Below are positions 1-10,226 of a stretch of 64,000 nt of DNA, one piece after another. Position numbers and translations under genes: made by a program. Position 1 is the first letter of the stretch, and each line of letters starts with the position of its first letter. Origin of the DNA: Nemertoderma westbladi (Eukaryota > Xenacoelomorpha > Nemertodermatida > Nemertodermatidae); the NCBI GenBank assembly GCA_032718475.1, contig JAUCBJ010002303.1:20694-84693 (forward strand), written 5' to 3'. The notes beneath the pieces were generated by a model. The model made no database searches, was not told where the DNA came from, and saw only the letters and a program-made list of their open reading frames with translations.

Positions 1-1
1 C

Positions 2-1261
2 GAGTTGATTACGCTGTCGCCACAACTCAACGAGGATGGGATTCTAGTAATGAATTCTAGGGTGGGATATAACAACAGTATAGTCGTGCCACCGAAACCC
101 ATCATCATTCCCACAGGATCGCCTATAGTCCACCAGATCATATGGGACTCCCACAAATCGATATTGCATGGGGGCACCAACCGAACCCTCACAGAGATAA
201 GGAGGACCTATTGGGTCAAACAATTAAGAAAGAAGGTTAAAGCGGTAGTGGGGCAGTGCCAGACCTGCCGACGAGCGAAGAAGGAACGAGCCGTACAGGA
301 GATGGCGCCACTACCGGCGAGTAGGGTAAGACAGCACGACCCGCCATTTACGCATTGCGGTGTGGACATGTTCGGGCCGATAAAGATCAAGGTGATGCGA
401 CACACGGAGAAACGCTACGGTATTATCTTCGTATGCAACAATACGCGGGCGGTAGGGATAGAACTCGCCCAAGATGCAACCGCATCAGCATTCATTAACG
501 CCTTAGAAAGGTTTAGGGACCGCAAAGGTGGGACGATCGCAGTGATATACAGCGACAACGGCACCAACTTTGTGGGCGCAGAGAGTGAGATGGCAGAGGC
601 CTTGGAAATCTTAGAAGGAGAAGAAGTCAGGGCAGCCATGAGAAGACGACAAGTAAGGTGGGAGAGAAGGACGCCGTATGCACCACATACACTAGGATAC
701 GTCGAGAGACTGGTGGGCAGTTCAAAGCGTCTAATGACGAAGTTAATGAACACCCACATGGTCACTGAGGACGTCTTACGGACAGTACTTGCGAAGTGCG
801 AGGGGATCATTAATAGCAGACCGCTATACCCGGAGAATGATGACCCTGAGTCATTAGACGTGCTGACGCCTAGCCATTTTCTGATGGAAAGGCCAGCGAC
901 CATCGATATGCGGGGTGTAGACCCAGATGATATACATTCCCGCCAGAGTTGGAAAGTCGCTAAAGCAATAAGCGCAGAGTATTGGAGGAGGTGGGTAGAA
1001 GAATACCTACCCACGCTCCATAAGCGAAGCAAGTGGAGGAAGCCGAACAGGGAGTTAAGAGAGGGAGATCTCGTAATCGTCACGGATGATACTATCATCA
1101 ACAACCAGTGGCGGTTGGCGAGAGTCGTAGGCACCTACTCCGACGAGGACGGAAGAGTCCGATCGGTAGAAGTGCGGATAGGTGGAAAGATAGGTGCGAA
1201 AGACAGAAAAACCTACAGGAGAGCAGTAGGTAAATGCTGTCTTCTAGAAGGGGCACCTTAA
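2..1261 (+). CDS. BEL/Pao integrase, C-terminal part of pol polyprotein (5'-truncated by window)
   Basis: Integrase inserts the retrotransposon cDNA into the genome. The frame is open from the window edge, so no start is assigned; a natural start lies upstream as part of the Pol polyprotein. Counting residues from position 5, an HHCC zinc module spans about 43-88 (two His, then CQTC). The catalytic acids are D121 (GVDMFGP), D184 (SDNGTNF) and E234 (VERLVGSSK), with 49 residues between the last two, as is usual in BEL/Pao. The last 80 residues (WRLARVVGTY...) match the DUF5641-like tail of BEL polyproteins. No stop or frameshift is seen to 1,261, so this copy of the domain is intact, unlike its partner at 7,587-8,816. 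The element is otherwise deleted downstream. Confidence 0.9.
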   Translation, partial: ELITLSPQLNEDGILVMNSRVGYNNSIVVPPKPIIIPTGSPIVHQIIWDSHKSILHGGTNRTLTEIRRTYWVKQLRKKVKAVVGQCQTCRRAKKERAVQEMAPLPASRVRQHDPPFTHCGVDMFGPIKIKVMRHTEKRYGIIFVCNNTRAVGIELAQDATASAFINALERFRDRKGGTIAVIYSDNGTNFVGAESEMAEALEILEGEEVRAAMRRRQVRWERRTPYAPHTLGYVERLVGSSKRLMTKLMNTHMVTEDVLRTVLAKCEGIINSRPLYPENDDPESLDVLTPSHFLMERPATIDMRGVDPDDIHSRQSWKVAKAISAEYWRRWVEEYLPTLHKRSKWRKPNRELREGDLVIVTDDTIINNQWRLARVVGTYSDEDGRVRSVEVRIGGKIGAKDRKTYRRAVGKCCLLEGAP

Positions 1262-1345
1262 TATAGAGTTAGAGTGGAGTTTAGTCGTCCAAGTTTTGGA
1301 CTGAGGGGGGTGGGATTGAGGGCGAGACGCCCTTCCCACACAAAT

Positions 1346-1436
1346 AAAAATAAAAATAAAATAAAAATAATAGTTAGTTAGTTAGTAGGTACGTAGTACC
1401 TAGAGTTAGTTAGTTAGTTAGTAGGTTAGTAGTTAG
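1346..1436 (+). repeat. TTAGTTAG-rich remnant of the post-pol tandem array
   Basis: A TTAGTTAGTTAG simple repeat with one GGTACGTAGTACC word at 1,387-1,399. This is the single surviving unit of the large array found at 8,985-9,760 in the neighbouring element. The deletion junction that removed the accessory ORF lies just after it. Confidence 0.6.
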
Positions 1437-2204
1437 AAGGAAGTGGCGGCAAAGGTCTGGAAGCAGAAAGCGGATGATGCCAGAGGAGCGGTGATAACCA
1501 AGAAACGGGCCAGGGAAGAGGACGTGAGGAGGAACAGATAAGTTCCCAGAGACGAGGGAACGAGGGAGTGGGACTGAGACTGGAAAGTGGTGCGCCTGGA
1601 AGGCGCCGCATGGAACGTACGAACTATTAAAATACAAACTTAATTAATGCAAATAACATATAAGTGCAATTTGTATGTACGTACATAGTGATTAGTAATC
1701 TAAAATACATACGTTTGGAGTAAGTACTATAGTCATACAACCTTTCTCAATTAGCTACTGGGACTGGGGGATAAATGACTATGGCACTATGGACGAGACA
1801 ACTGACAATTTCACGCTTCTTGAGTGCGACGGCACGAGAGGGGGGGGAGGTTCGTCAGGAGAGATAAAATAGTCAAAGTGGAGTTGAGGATCGGAGTAAG
1901 AGTGCAAAGTGCGGAGAGAGTGCGAATGCAATTCTAGTGTGGGGGGGGAGAATAAGAGGCTGAGTGAGGGACGAGGAGGTCCGGGGGTATGAGAGAGTTA
2001 GGGTGAGAGTAGAGGGGAGATAGGGCGAAAGTGTTGGGGAAACAAAAGTCGCGATCGGCCCGACATGAGACGCCAGGCACACAGGGTAGCATTATCATAC
2101 CCATAGGGGGCGGCCTGGAAAGCCGACCCCGAGAGAAAAGAATTCCACCCCACACCCGATACTAGATCGGGATCCAGCGGGATTGTAACGCACTTTTTTG
2201 GTTG

Positions 2205-2233
2205 ATGCTATCTTCTTACCGGGAAGATAGCAT
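2205..2233 (+). other. Perfect 11 bp stem-loop abutting the polypurine tract (left copy)
   Basis: ATGCTATCTTC at 2,205-2,215 pairs with GAAGATAGCAT at 2,223-2,233 around a 7-base loop. It is followed at once by a G-rich polypurine tract and the TG of the LTR at 2,243. The same stem is kept at 13,429-13,457, while the loop and flanks differ. Confidence 0.75.
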
Positions 2234-2242
2234 GGGGGGGAG
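2234..2242 (+). promoter_or_regulatory. Polypurine tract (plus-strand primer site) of the left BEL element
   Basis: GGGGGGGAG lies directly before the LTR start TGTTAGCTTA. This position and purine run are those of a retrotransposon PPT. The equivalent in the right copy is 13,458-13,466. Confidence 0.75.
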
Positions 2243-2783
2243 TGTTAGCTTATTCAATCCCGCCAACACCCCATAAAGTTATAAGCCGATAAGCAATATT
2301 GGGAGCCACGAGATTGGGCAATTAACCAACTCGTGCCATCCCAATAAGAGTGGGAAGGAAGCACACAATAGAGGGTCAGGGGCCAAACCCCTAACCCAGA
2401 GAGAACAGGTGGAGTGAACGGGAATACTCCACGGGGCGCCAACAAGGGTATTAACCAATCAGAGGGGGGAATGGCATCGATTGAGTAGCAGTAAGGCCAC
2501 CGTGCAATATAACCAATAACCTATTAATCAGGGATTCAGTTATCTCAGTGCAGCAGTGCTAGCGTAGGGTACAGTCAATTAGTTTAGTTAGGGGATCACG
2601 GGACTTTAGGTACCGTATCCCGCCTTGTACACATTATACCTATATCTATATCCTATGCCCTGTTATTATTATACACCGAACTTCAGAACTCAGTTACCTT
2701 TATTTCACCCTTATACACGGCGGGGACGCGTGGACTAAATTACCACATCGGATAAATCGGGATCCCTCCTGGATCCCGTCACA
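2243..2783 (+). repeat. LTR shared by two tandem BEL/Pao elements
   Basis: It starts TGTTAGCTTA and ends CGTCACA, 541 bp, with TG...CA ends. It matches 13,467-14,033 along its length with many substitutions and indels. It follows a PPT (so it is a 3' LTR for the left element) and precedes the gag of the right element (so it is its 5' LTR). The right boundary is set by where similarity with the second LTR stops. No primer-binding site starting with TGG is evident right after it. Confidence 0.85.
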
Positions 2784-2973
2784 GAGAGGGCAGACGAAGC
2801 GTCGAGCCCGATCAGAAGAGGGAAGAAGAACAGTGGAGTTTAACCGGGAGGTCGAAGAGAGATCTCACGAGCGGGAACACTGCACTGAAAAGAGAAGAAG
2901 AGAAGATAGTAGGAGAAGTATCGCTGCGAACGATAGGAGAGCGAGGACGGATAGCGAGCCGTCGATAGTCGAG

Positions 2974-4675
2974 ATGGGAACGGAGAGTCAGTGGGGTCGA
3001 ACTTCGGGAGATTGCCGTCGTCCCAGAGAGGCGCGACCTGACGAGGCGCACTGCGCGCCGATAGAGGGGTACGCGATGTACCGGCACAAGGACGAGAGCA
3101 GTGGAGGGGGTCGAAGAGAAACTTCCCGGCGGGATACAGCTACCGATCGAGAATACGGTAGCCGCGGGGAGGATTACTCGAGAAGATTAAACTTCGATCC
3201 CGAGCGACACATACAGACTGTGGAACATACTGTAGGCCTTACTGCACATACCATAGGCCATGCTGGCAGGAATAATTTAGGCGATAGGATAGCGCGGACA
3301 AAGGGATTAAACCCGGAAGTCGCGGAGTACATACCGGCAGGTAGGCCAGAAGCTGACAGGCCTATTCCGGTACCAGTACAACAGTATGACTACAGCATGC
3401 AAGGACATAACATATACCCAGGGGAGGGGGGAATTATTGCGGATAGGTGCATGGGCCCCAATATATTAACATCAACCCCAGTATCAAACATACCGGTGGG
3501 GGGGGGGGGGGGGGGGACAGGGTGACATTCCCCCATCACAATATCAACAATATACCCCGATAGGAGCAAGAACAACGAGACCCTTGGATGAAAATAGATC
3601 ATGCGACACAGAAATATGGAGGGGGCCGCTACCCCCAATGATATACCCAAGCCAGAGGAAGGTAGAAAATAGGACGGACGGACCACACCCAACAGGAGAA
3701 ACTATACAACATCCATCGAACCCATTGGAAGCGCAGGCGATGGGGATGGCCACGTTGATCGATGCGTTAAAAACTAGGATCGAGTTACCAGCCGTGGAAC
3801 CGTTTAAATTCGATGGGAGTAGGCCAGAAGAATATCTGCAGTTTCGGCGCATGTATAGTAACGAAATACTAACAAAGAACTTGACGCAGGCGGAGTGCCT
3901 AAAATATCTGCAAGTATATACAGGAGGCCCAGCATACGACATCGTGAGGCAATACCAGGGCATAGAGGGCGGCTTCACGACGGCATGGCGGGCACTGGAC
4001 AGGGAATATGGGCACCCGGCCAAGATCATCTGGCAAACCCTGAGGGGCATAACATCGGGTGGCCTACAGGATAATCCCGTTAGCATTAAGACGTTCGCGA
4101 ACAAAGTCGAGAAGGCGCTAATCGTGTTAAAGACGCTAGACGCGCCATACGAACTCAACGCGTCCAACAACATCACCACGATAGCGCAGGCACTACCGAT
4201 GTGGCTGCGCAACAAGTGGAGGAAAATCGCTTTCTCCACTCGAGATAGGAAGGGTGCGGAACCGGGTTTAGAAGAAATGTCGAGCTTCTTAAACTACGAA
4301 GCCGAATTAATAACCGACCCAGTCTATAGTGAGGACAGCCTGGGAAAGGGACCAAGAACCGATTACCATAGACTGAAACCAGAACACAACACGTCAAACG
4401 CATTGCCAAAGCTCAGGCAATCATTGCCATAAGCAACGACGCAGGGGACTGCAAGTCCACAGGTAGCCGAGGGTAAGACCACATCATGGAGCGGACAGGG
4501 GAAAAATAACAACACAAATAAATATAACCCCAGTACGCCCAGTAGGCCGAACCCAAACAATAAGAATAGTAGGGACTTTGGTACAAATGCAACTGCGATA
4601 CGCAATGCACTGTATAAGGACGGCTATAACCCAAAGAGCAAATGCCAGCTACATACAAATGCGCTTCATCAAACC
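2974..4675 (+). pseudogene. BEL/Pao Gag (charged N-terminus plus DUF1759-like domain), frameshifted
   Basis: Gag forms the retrotransposon particle. The first in-frame ATG is 2,974, although the frame is open back to the LTR. The N-terminal part is very rich in Arg, Glu and Ser and looks disordered. At 3,498-3,516 a run of 19 G breaks the frame, and the protein continues in the next frame from about 3,518. The DUF1759-like segment lies at about 3,790-4,330 (PFKFDGSRPEEYLQFRRMY and following), with the conserved pattern of aromatic and charged residues. A TAA at 4,430 interrupts the frame, which then stays open into the protease region. The stop and the homopolymer shift both look like decay, though the length of the G run could also be variable. 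Confidence 0.8.
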
Positions 4676-5434
4676 ATGAACTGCAGGTACTGGCAAGCCC
4701 TACCCAGGGAAGATCAGGTAGAATACACGGCGAGAAATGAGATCTGCTCGCGATGTGTGATGAGTGGACATAGAGCTAGGCAATGCAAGGAGACGCCGAT
4801 CAAGTTCGGTCAAAGCAAAGGCCAAACGATGGCAACGAGCACAGTAGGGGTGAAGAAGAGAGGAACGGTGCTACTTGGGGTAGTACCAGTGCGAGTGATT
4901 GGAGAAGGCAATCGATCAGTGACCACACTGATGCTGGTAGATAGTGGAGCTGCCTTCACATTAATCGAAAATTGGGTGGCCGAAGAGATAGGATTGAGAA
5001 CGAGGCCAAGTAGAATGGAGGTAACAACAATTTCTAGCAAAGATGAGGTCCTGGAGATGAGGACCGGACGGTGCGCGATTGCAGCGGTGGCACCGGGATG
5101 CGACTATGGGGCGACCATCGACCCTATCCAAGTGATAGAGTCAATAAATATCAATGCCAGGCGGCCAACCAACATCGAGGTCGAACAATATAAATTCCTG
5201 GACGATATCGACTTCTCAATCCCAGAGGTGGACGTTAGGAAGGTATCCATCATAGTAGGAATGGACTGCCCGACGGCCCACGAAAGAATGCAAACGGTCT
5301 TCGGCGAAGACAGGCAGTGTGACCTGATGGCGATATTGACACCATTCGGGTGGACGCTGAGTGGCCCAATTAAGAGTAAGATACCATTTAGGATGTCGGA
5401 GACATCAGGATGCATGTTCGCAGGAACTATGTAA
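4676..5434 (+). pseudogene. BEL/Pao zinc knuckle and aspartic protease region
   Basis: It starts with a Cys/His segment and a CCHC knuckle (C-x2-C-x4-H-x4-C, 4,745-4,786) that binds RNA in Gag. Then comes a retropepsin-like domain with the catalytic DSGA at 4,940-4,951 (MLVDSGAAFTLIENW), the DUF1758 pattern of BEL elements. It stays in the same frame as Gag (upstream TAA at 4,430) and as the RT (TAA at 5,432-5,434). With one stop on each side it is likely a segment of a single former polyprotein. A regulated stop before RT is possible, but BEL elements usually use one ORF. Confidence 0.83.
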
Positions 5435-6841
5435 GAAATGGGGGATGAGAGAGCGGAGGAACAGCTCAAGAGACTGCTCAGGCAAGATTTTGAGGGACTA
5501 AAGGAAACCGGGGTCGGGACCTCGGTGGAAGACAAGCAGGCTCAGCAGAGCGTAAAGGAGTCTATGAGATGCGACGAGGGGCGGTATACCATAGGAATGG
5601 TATGGAAGCTACCAAAGCTACCACTGCCCGATAACAAGGGAATGGTACTCACGAGGCTTCATAAGTTGAAACAGACATTAAAACGGAGCCCCGAAAAGAA
5701 TGAGTACATTCACAAAACAATCAGAAAGTACGTCGAGAAGGGATGGGCCGTGGAGTTACCGGTCGACGAACCGAACACGGACAGGACATATTACCTGCCA
5801 CTCCACGTGGCTTTAGATCCGAAGAAAGGTAAACTGCGGATGGTAGTGGACGCATCGGCAAAGACCGACGGGAAATGCCTAAACGACTATCTGCTAGAAG
5901 GTCCCAACATATACAACTCAGGGATAGAGGTCCTACTCAGATTCAGGAATGGGAAACACGCCTTCACCTGTGACATAGAAGGCATGTTCAACCAAGTCCG
6001 TGTGACGGAAGAGGATAGCGACAGTCAACACTTCCTATGGTACAACGGCGACGTGGAACCGTCGACAATACTGATGTACAAGATGATAGTACAGAATATG
6101 GGAGCCAAGTCGTCTTCATTCACGACGACTATGGCCGTAAGAGACACAGTAAAGGGAAAGGAAGATAAATACAGTACTAGAGCCGTCGATATGATTCGAC
6201 GCGGCTTCTACGTAGATGACGGGATGGAGTCTGGAAATACGGTTAAGGAGCTACTGGACACAGGGCGCGAGGTTCGTGACATCCTTAAAGGATCCGGCTT
6301 CAACCTAACCAAATTCCAATCCAGTTCGAAGGAATTTATCGAGGCGATAAAAGATGAGAGACCAGGATCGACCATGGATAATCCCACAACAGCCAAGGGG
6401 CAGGACATGGCGAACAAGAGGATAGAATCTCAACAGAAGGCACTGGGAATCGTGTGGAACAGAGAGACGGATGAACTGAAGTACCAGTTGAGTCAGGAGG
6501 GCGCAGATATCCACACAAAGAGGGGCTATGTGTCGTACATAGCAAGGATATACAATCCCCTAGGCCTAGCATCCCCACTATTAGTCACGGGGAAACAGAT
6601 ACTCAAGAGAGTATACAAACTAAAGGACGAGTGGGACGCAGAGATACCGGAAGAGATCAGAAAGCAGTGGTATAACTGGACAGAGAGCCTGGAGCAGATG
6701 GGAACATACAGCATGCCAAGAGTGTATTTCCCGGATGGGGACATGACAAATCTGGACCTACACATGTTCTCTGATGCATCGTTAGAGGCATACGGAGCGG
6801 CACTCTATTTAGTACAACGAGAGGGGGCTCACAAGCCCTGA
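5435..6841 (+). pseudogene. BEL/Pao reverse transcriptase and start of RNase H
   Basis: RT copies element RNA into DNA. The palm shows the conserved blocks LRMVVDASAK, CDIEGMFNQVRV, QNMGAKSSSF and the catalytic YVDD at 6,209-6,220, in the usual BEL order. The connection (YNPLGLASPLL) and the start of RNase H (DLHMFSDASLEAYGAALYLV) follow. A TGA at 6,839-6,841 breaks the frame inside RNase H; the same frame resumes at once. The context would fit CpG decay of an Arg codon, which is inference. Confidence 0.88.
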
Positions 6842-7993
6842 CTGGCCTTCAGCAAAGCGAAGTCAACGCCACCAGATTCAGCATCAGTTCCCAAACTAGA
6901 ATTGACAGCTGCGAGACTAGGAGTTAGGGCTACAGCCTACCTAATGGATGCTATTCCCAACATAGTGGAGACACACTACTGGACGGATTCCATGGTAGTG
7001 CTTGGTTGGCTACATAACAAAATGACGAGATACCCTATATTCGTCGCGAATAGAGTGGACGAAATAAGGGCGACCACAGAACTGGAAAGGTGGCACTACT
7101 GCCCAACGGACGAGAACCCAGCGGACTTGTTATCGAGGGGCGTGGTATGCCACACTTTCTTGAAGAAGGAAGTATTGTGGCAACACGGGCCACAGTTTCT
7201 GAGCGATAAGGAGGCCTGGCCGCCGATGAGAAAGGTGGACCCGGGCTCAGGAGAAGTAGTGTCAGAAGGAGAAGAGGGAGATTCAGAGGGAGAAGAGATA
7301 TACTCCCAGATAGTGAGGGAGATTAGGGGCGTGCAACCAAAATCAGAAGAACCGTGCGATAACCTGGCGGATAAACTCCTTAGCTACAGTTCTAGCTGGT
7401 ACAAGACCAAGAAATTAGTGGCGTACTGGAGAGCCTTCGGGAATTTCCTCAGGGGAGTTGGCAAAGACGTGAAGATTAGAATGACAATAGATCTGGAAGG
7501 AGCGGCCAAAGCAGTCATCCGCTACGAGCAGAGGAAGAACTACGGCGACGAGGTGGAACGCGTCAGTAAACAACAGCATCTACGGTGGGACAACGAGCTC
7601 ATCACGCTGTCACCACAACTTAATGACGACGGGATCCTAGTAATGAACTCTAGGGTGGGATACAACAACAGTATCGTCGTACCACCGAAGCCCATCATCA
7701 TCCCCACAGGATCGCCGATAGTCCACAAGATTATTTGGGACTCCCACAAGTCGATATTGCACGGGGGCACCAAACAGTTGAGGAAGAAAGTAAAGGCGGT
7801 AGTGGGGCAGTGCCAGAGCTGCCGACGAGCGAAGAAGGAGCGAGCCATACAGGAGATGGCACCACTATCGGCGAGTAGGGTAAGACAGCACGACCCGCCA
7901 TTTACGCATTGCGGTGTGGACATGTTCGGGCCGATAAAGATCAAGGTGATGCGGCACACGGAGAAACGCTATGGTATTATCATTCGTATGTAA
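6842..7993 (+). pseudogene. BEL/Pao RNase H end, linker and integrase N-terminus
   Basis: It begins right after the TGA with the rest of RNase H (KLELTAARLGVRA at about 6,893, then HYWTDSMVVLGWL and the ADLLSRG block near 7,120). A Glu-rich linker follows, then the integrase HHCC module. Compared with the left copy, 39 bp (13 codons, between HGGT and KQLRKK near 7,771) are missing in frame, which removes the helix between the His and Cys pairs. The first catalytic Asp (GVDMFGP) is present near 7,917. A 1 bp insertion near 7,980 shifts the frame, and the integrase continues in the next frame. Confidence 0.85.
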
Positions 7994-8816
7994 TAACACG
8001 CGGGCGGTAGGGATAGAACTCGCCCAAGATGCAACCGCATCGGCATTCATTAATGCCTTAGAGAGGTTTAGAGACCGCAAAGGTGGGACAATCGCAGTAA
8101 TATACTCAGACAATGGGACCAACTTTGTGGGGGCGGAGAACGAGATGGCAGAGGCCTTGGATATCCTGGAAGGAGAGGAAGTCAGGGCAGCCATGAGGCG
8201 ACGACAAGTAAAGTGGGAGAGGAGGACGCCGTATGCACCGCATACCCTAGGATGCGTCGAGAGACTAGTGGGTAGTTCGAAGCGTCTGATGACGAAGTTG
8301 ATGAACACCCATATGGTTACGGAGGACGTGCTAAGGACAGTACTTGCGAAGTGTGAGGGTATCATTAATAGCAGACCGCTATATCCAGAGAATGATGACC
8401 CTGAGTCACTAGACGTGTTGATGCCCAGCCATTTCCTAACTGAAAGGCCAGCGACCATCAATATGCGGGGTGTAGACCCAGATGACATACACTCCCGCCA
8501 GAGTTGGAAAGTCACTAAGGCGATAAGCGCAGAGTATTGGAGGAGATGGGTTGAGGAATACCTACCCACGCTTCACAGAAGAAGTAAGTGGAGGAAGACG
8601 AACAGAGAGCTGAAAGAGGGTGATCTCGTGATCGTCACGGATGATACCATCATCAACAACCAGTGGCGGTTGGCGAGAGTTGTAGGCACTTACTCCGATG
8701 AGGACGGAAGAGTCCGATCGGTAGAAGTGCGGATAGGTGGCAAGATAGGTGCGAAAGACAGGAAAACCTACAGAAGGGCTGTAGGGAAGTGCTGTCTTCT
8801 AGAGGGAGCACCTTAG
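7971..8816 (+). pseudogene. BEL/Pao integrase core and C-terminal tail (second frame)
   Basis: This is the continuation of the integrase after the frameshift. It has the second catalytic Asp in SDNGTNF and the Glu in VERLVGSSKRL, then the DUF5641-like tail ending CCLLEGAP, as in the left copy. Protein identity with 430-1,261 is visibly very high, with only scattered changes (Y to C before VERLV, for example). The frame start is an artefact of the indel, so no start codon is proposed. The stop TAG is followed by a 3' region also shared with the left copy. Confidence 0.87.
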
Positions 8817-8984
8817 TGTAGAGTAAGAGAGGAGTTTAGTCGTCCAAATTTTGGACTGAGGGGGGTGGGATTGAGGGCGAGACGCCCTTCCCACACATAA
8901 AAATAAAATAAAAAATAAATATAAATAATAATAACTAGGTACGCAGTAAGTAGGCAGATAGAAGTTAGATAGTAAGAGTAGTAA

Positions 8985-9760
8985 GAGGGTACGTAGTACC
9001 GTTAGTTAGGAGTGTTAGAGGAGTAGTAAGAGGGTACGTCGTACCGTTAGTTAGGAGTGTTAGAGGAGTAGTAAGAGGGTACGTAGTACCGTTAGTTAGG
9101 AATGTTAGAGGAGTTAGTAAGAGGGTACGTAGTACCGTTAGTTAGGAGTGTTAGAGGAGTAGTAAGAGGGTACGTAGTACCGTTAGTTAGGAGTGTTAGA
9201 GGAGTAGTAAGAGGGTACGTAGTACCGTTAGTTAGGAATGTTAGAGGAGTTAGTAAGAGGGTACGTAGTACCGTTAGTTAGGAGTGTTAGAGGAGTAGTA
9301 AGAGGGTACATAGTACCATTAGTTAGGAGTGTTAGAGGAGTTAGTAAGAGGGTACGTAGTACCGTTAGTTAGGAGTGTTAGAGGAGTTAGTAAGAGGGTA
9401 CGTAGTACCATTAGTTAGTTAGTTGAGTTAGAGGTTAGTAAGAGGGTACGTAGTACCGTTAGTTAGTTAGTGGAGTTAGAGGTTAGTAAGAGGGTATGTA
9501 GTACCGTTAGTTAGTTAGTTGAGTTAGAGGTTAGTAAGAGGGTACGTAGTACTGTTAGTTAGTTAGTGGAGTTAGAGGTTAGTAAGAGGGTACATAGTAC
9601 CATTAGTCAGTGGAGTTAGAGTAGTAAGAGGGTACGTAGTACCTTTAGTTAGAGAGAGTAAGAGTTAGAGGGTACGTAGTACCGTTAGTTAGTTAGAGAG
9701 AGTTAGAAGTTAGTAAGAAAGTACGTAGTACTAGTTAGTAAGAGATAGAGGTAGAAGGGT
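8985..9760 (+). repeat. About 17-copy tandem array with GGTAC-GTA-GTACC units, between pol and the accessory ORF
   Basis: The unit is about 46 bp: GTAAGAGGGTACGTAGTACC, then TTAGTTAG-type spacer and GTGTTAGAGGAG. Each unit contains the word GGTACGTAGTACC (5 bp stem, 3-base loop). The spacer varies more than the palindrome; variants include CATAGTACC and TATGTAGTACC. The array is internal to the BEL element and precedes the accessory ORF by about 450 bp. Confidence 0.85.
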
Positions 9761-10226
9761 ATATATAGTATAGATATTAGTCAGTAGTGAGTAGCGAGAG
9801 GGGGGCATATGAGTACAGCTGGATAAATCGTGTGGCCATGCGACGCATACTGTTGTACTGCACAGGTCCCACAGAATAGGCCAGAATGTGGATTATAAAA
9901 TAGAATAATCCATAGATGATAGTAAGTAGTAGGACAGTAGAATTAAAATTAAATTAAAAATAAAATAAGAATAGGGCTGAAAATTAGCAAATTATGGTAA
10001 CAGTGGAAAAGGAAATTCTGGAATATAATTAAAGTAATGGACAAAATTGCGATTTAGGGTACATTTAGTAGCTTCATAATTAAGTAGTGTAAAGAATAGG
10101 CGATAACTCAGAAATTCAGAGAGAGATAGGCCATCGAACTGAAATAAACCATCTAAACCTATCACTCATCCTATAGCGCCTTGGTAAGGCACCACCCAAA
10201 GGGTGAGCGATCGGGCAGAGTTCGAG
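9761..10226 (+). other. Untranslated stretch between the array and the accessory ORF
   Basis: AT-rich and full of stop codons in all frames. No ORF, splice pair or promoter is convincing. It may act as the leader of the accessory ORF. Confidence 0.4.

Larger units (their letters stand above)
1..2242 (+). mobile_element. BEL/Pao retrotransposon, left copy, truncated and internally deleted
   Basis: This is the 3' part of a BEL/Pao element cut by the window edge. It carries an open integrase region (to 1,261), then a 3' region matching that of the full element to its right: 1,265-1,345 resembles 8,822-8,905, and 1,440-2,242 resembles 12,640-13,466. Sequence equivalent to about 8,990-12,640 of the right copy is missing. 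That stretch holds the tandem array and nearly all of the accessory ORF; only about the last 35 codons of that ORF remain, near 1,440-1,542. Its 3' LTR is the LTR at 2,243-2,783, which also serves as the 5' LTR of the next element. Confidence 0.85.

Noticed and set aside
2784-2830. Primer-binding site for a tRNA after the 5' LTR
   Set aside because: No TGG-starting stretch complementary to a tRNA 3' end could be placed next to the LTR end.
8985-9760. CRISPR-like array of regular repeats
   Set aside because: The spacers are not unique, the unit is one continuous tandem repeat, and the context is a eukaryotic retrotransposon.
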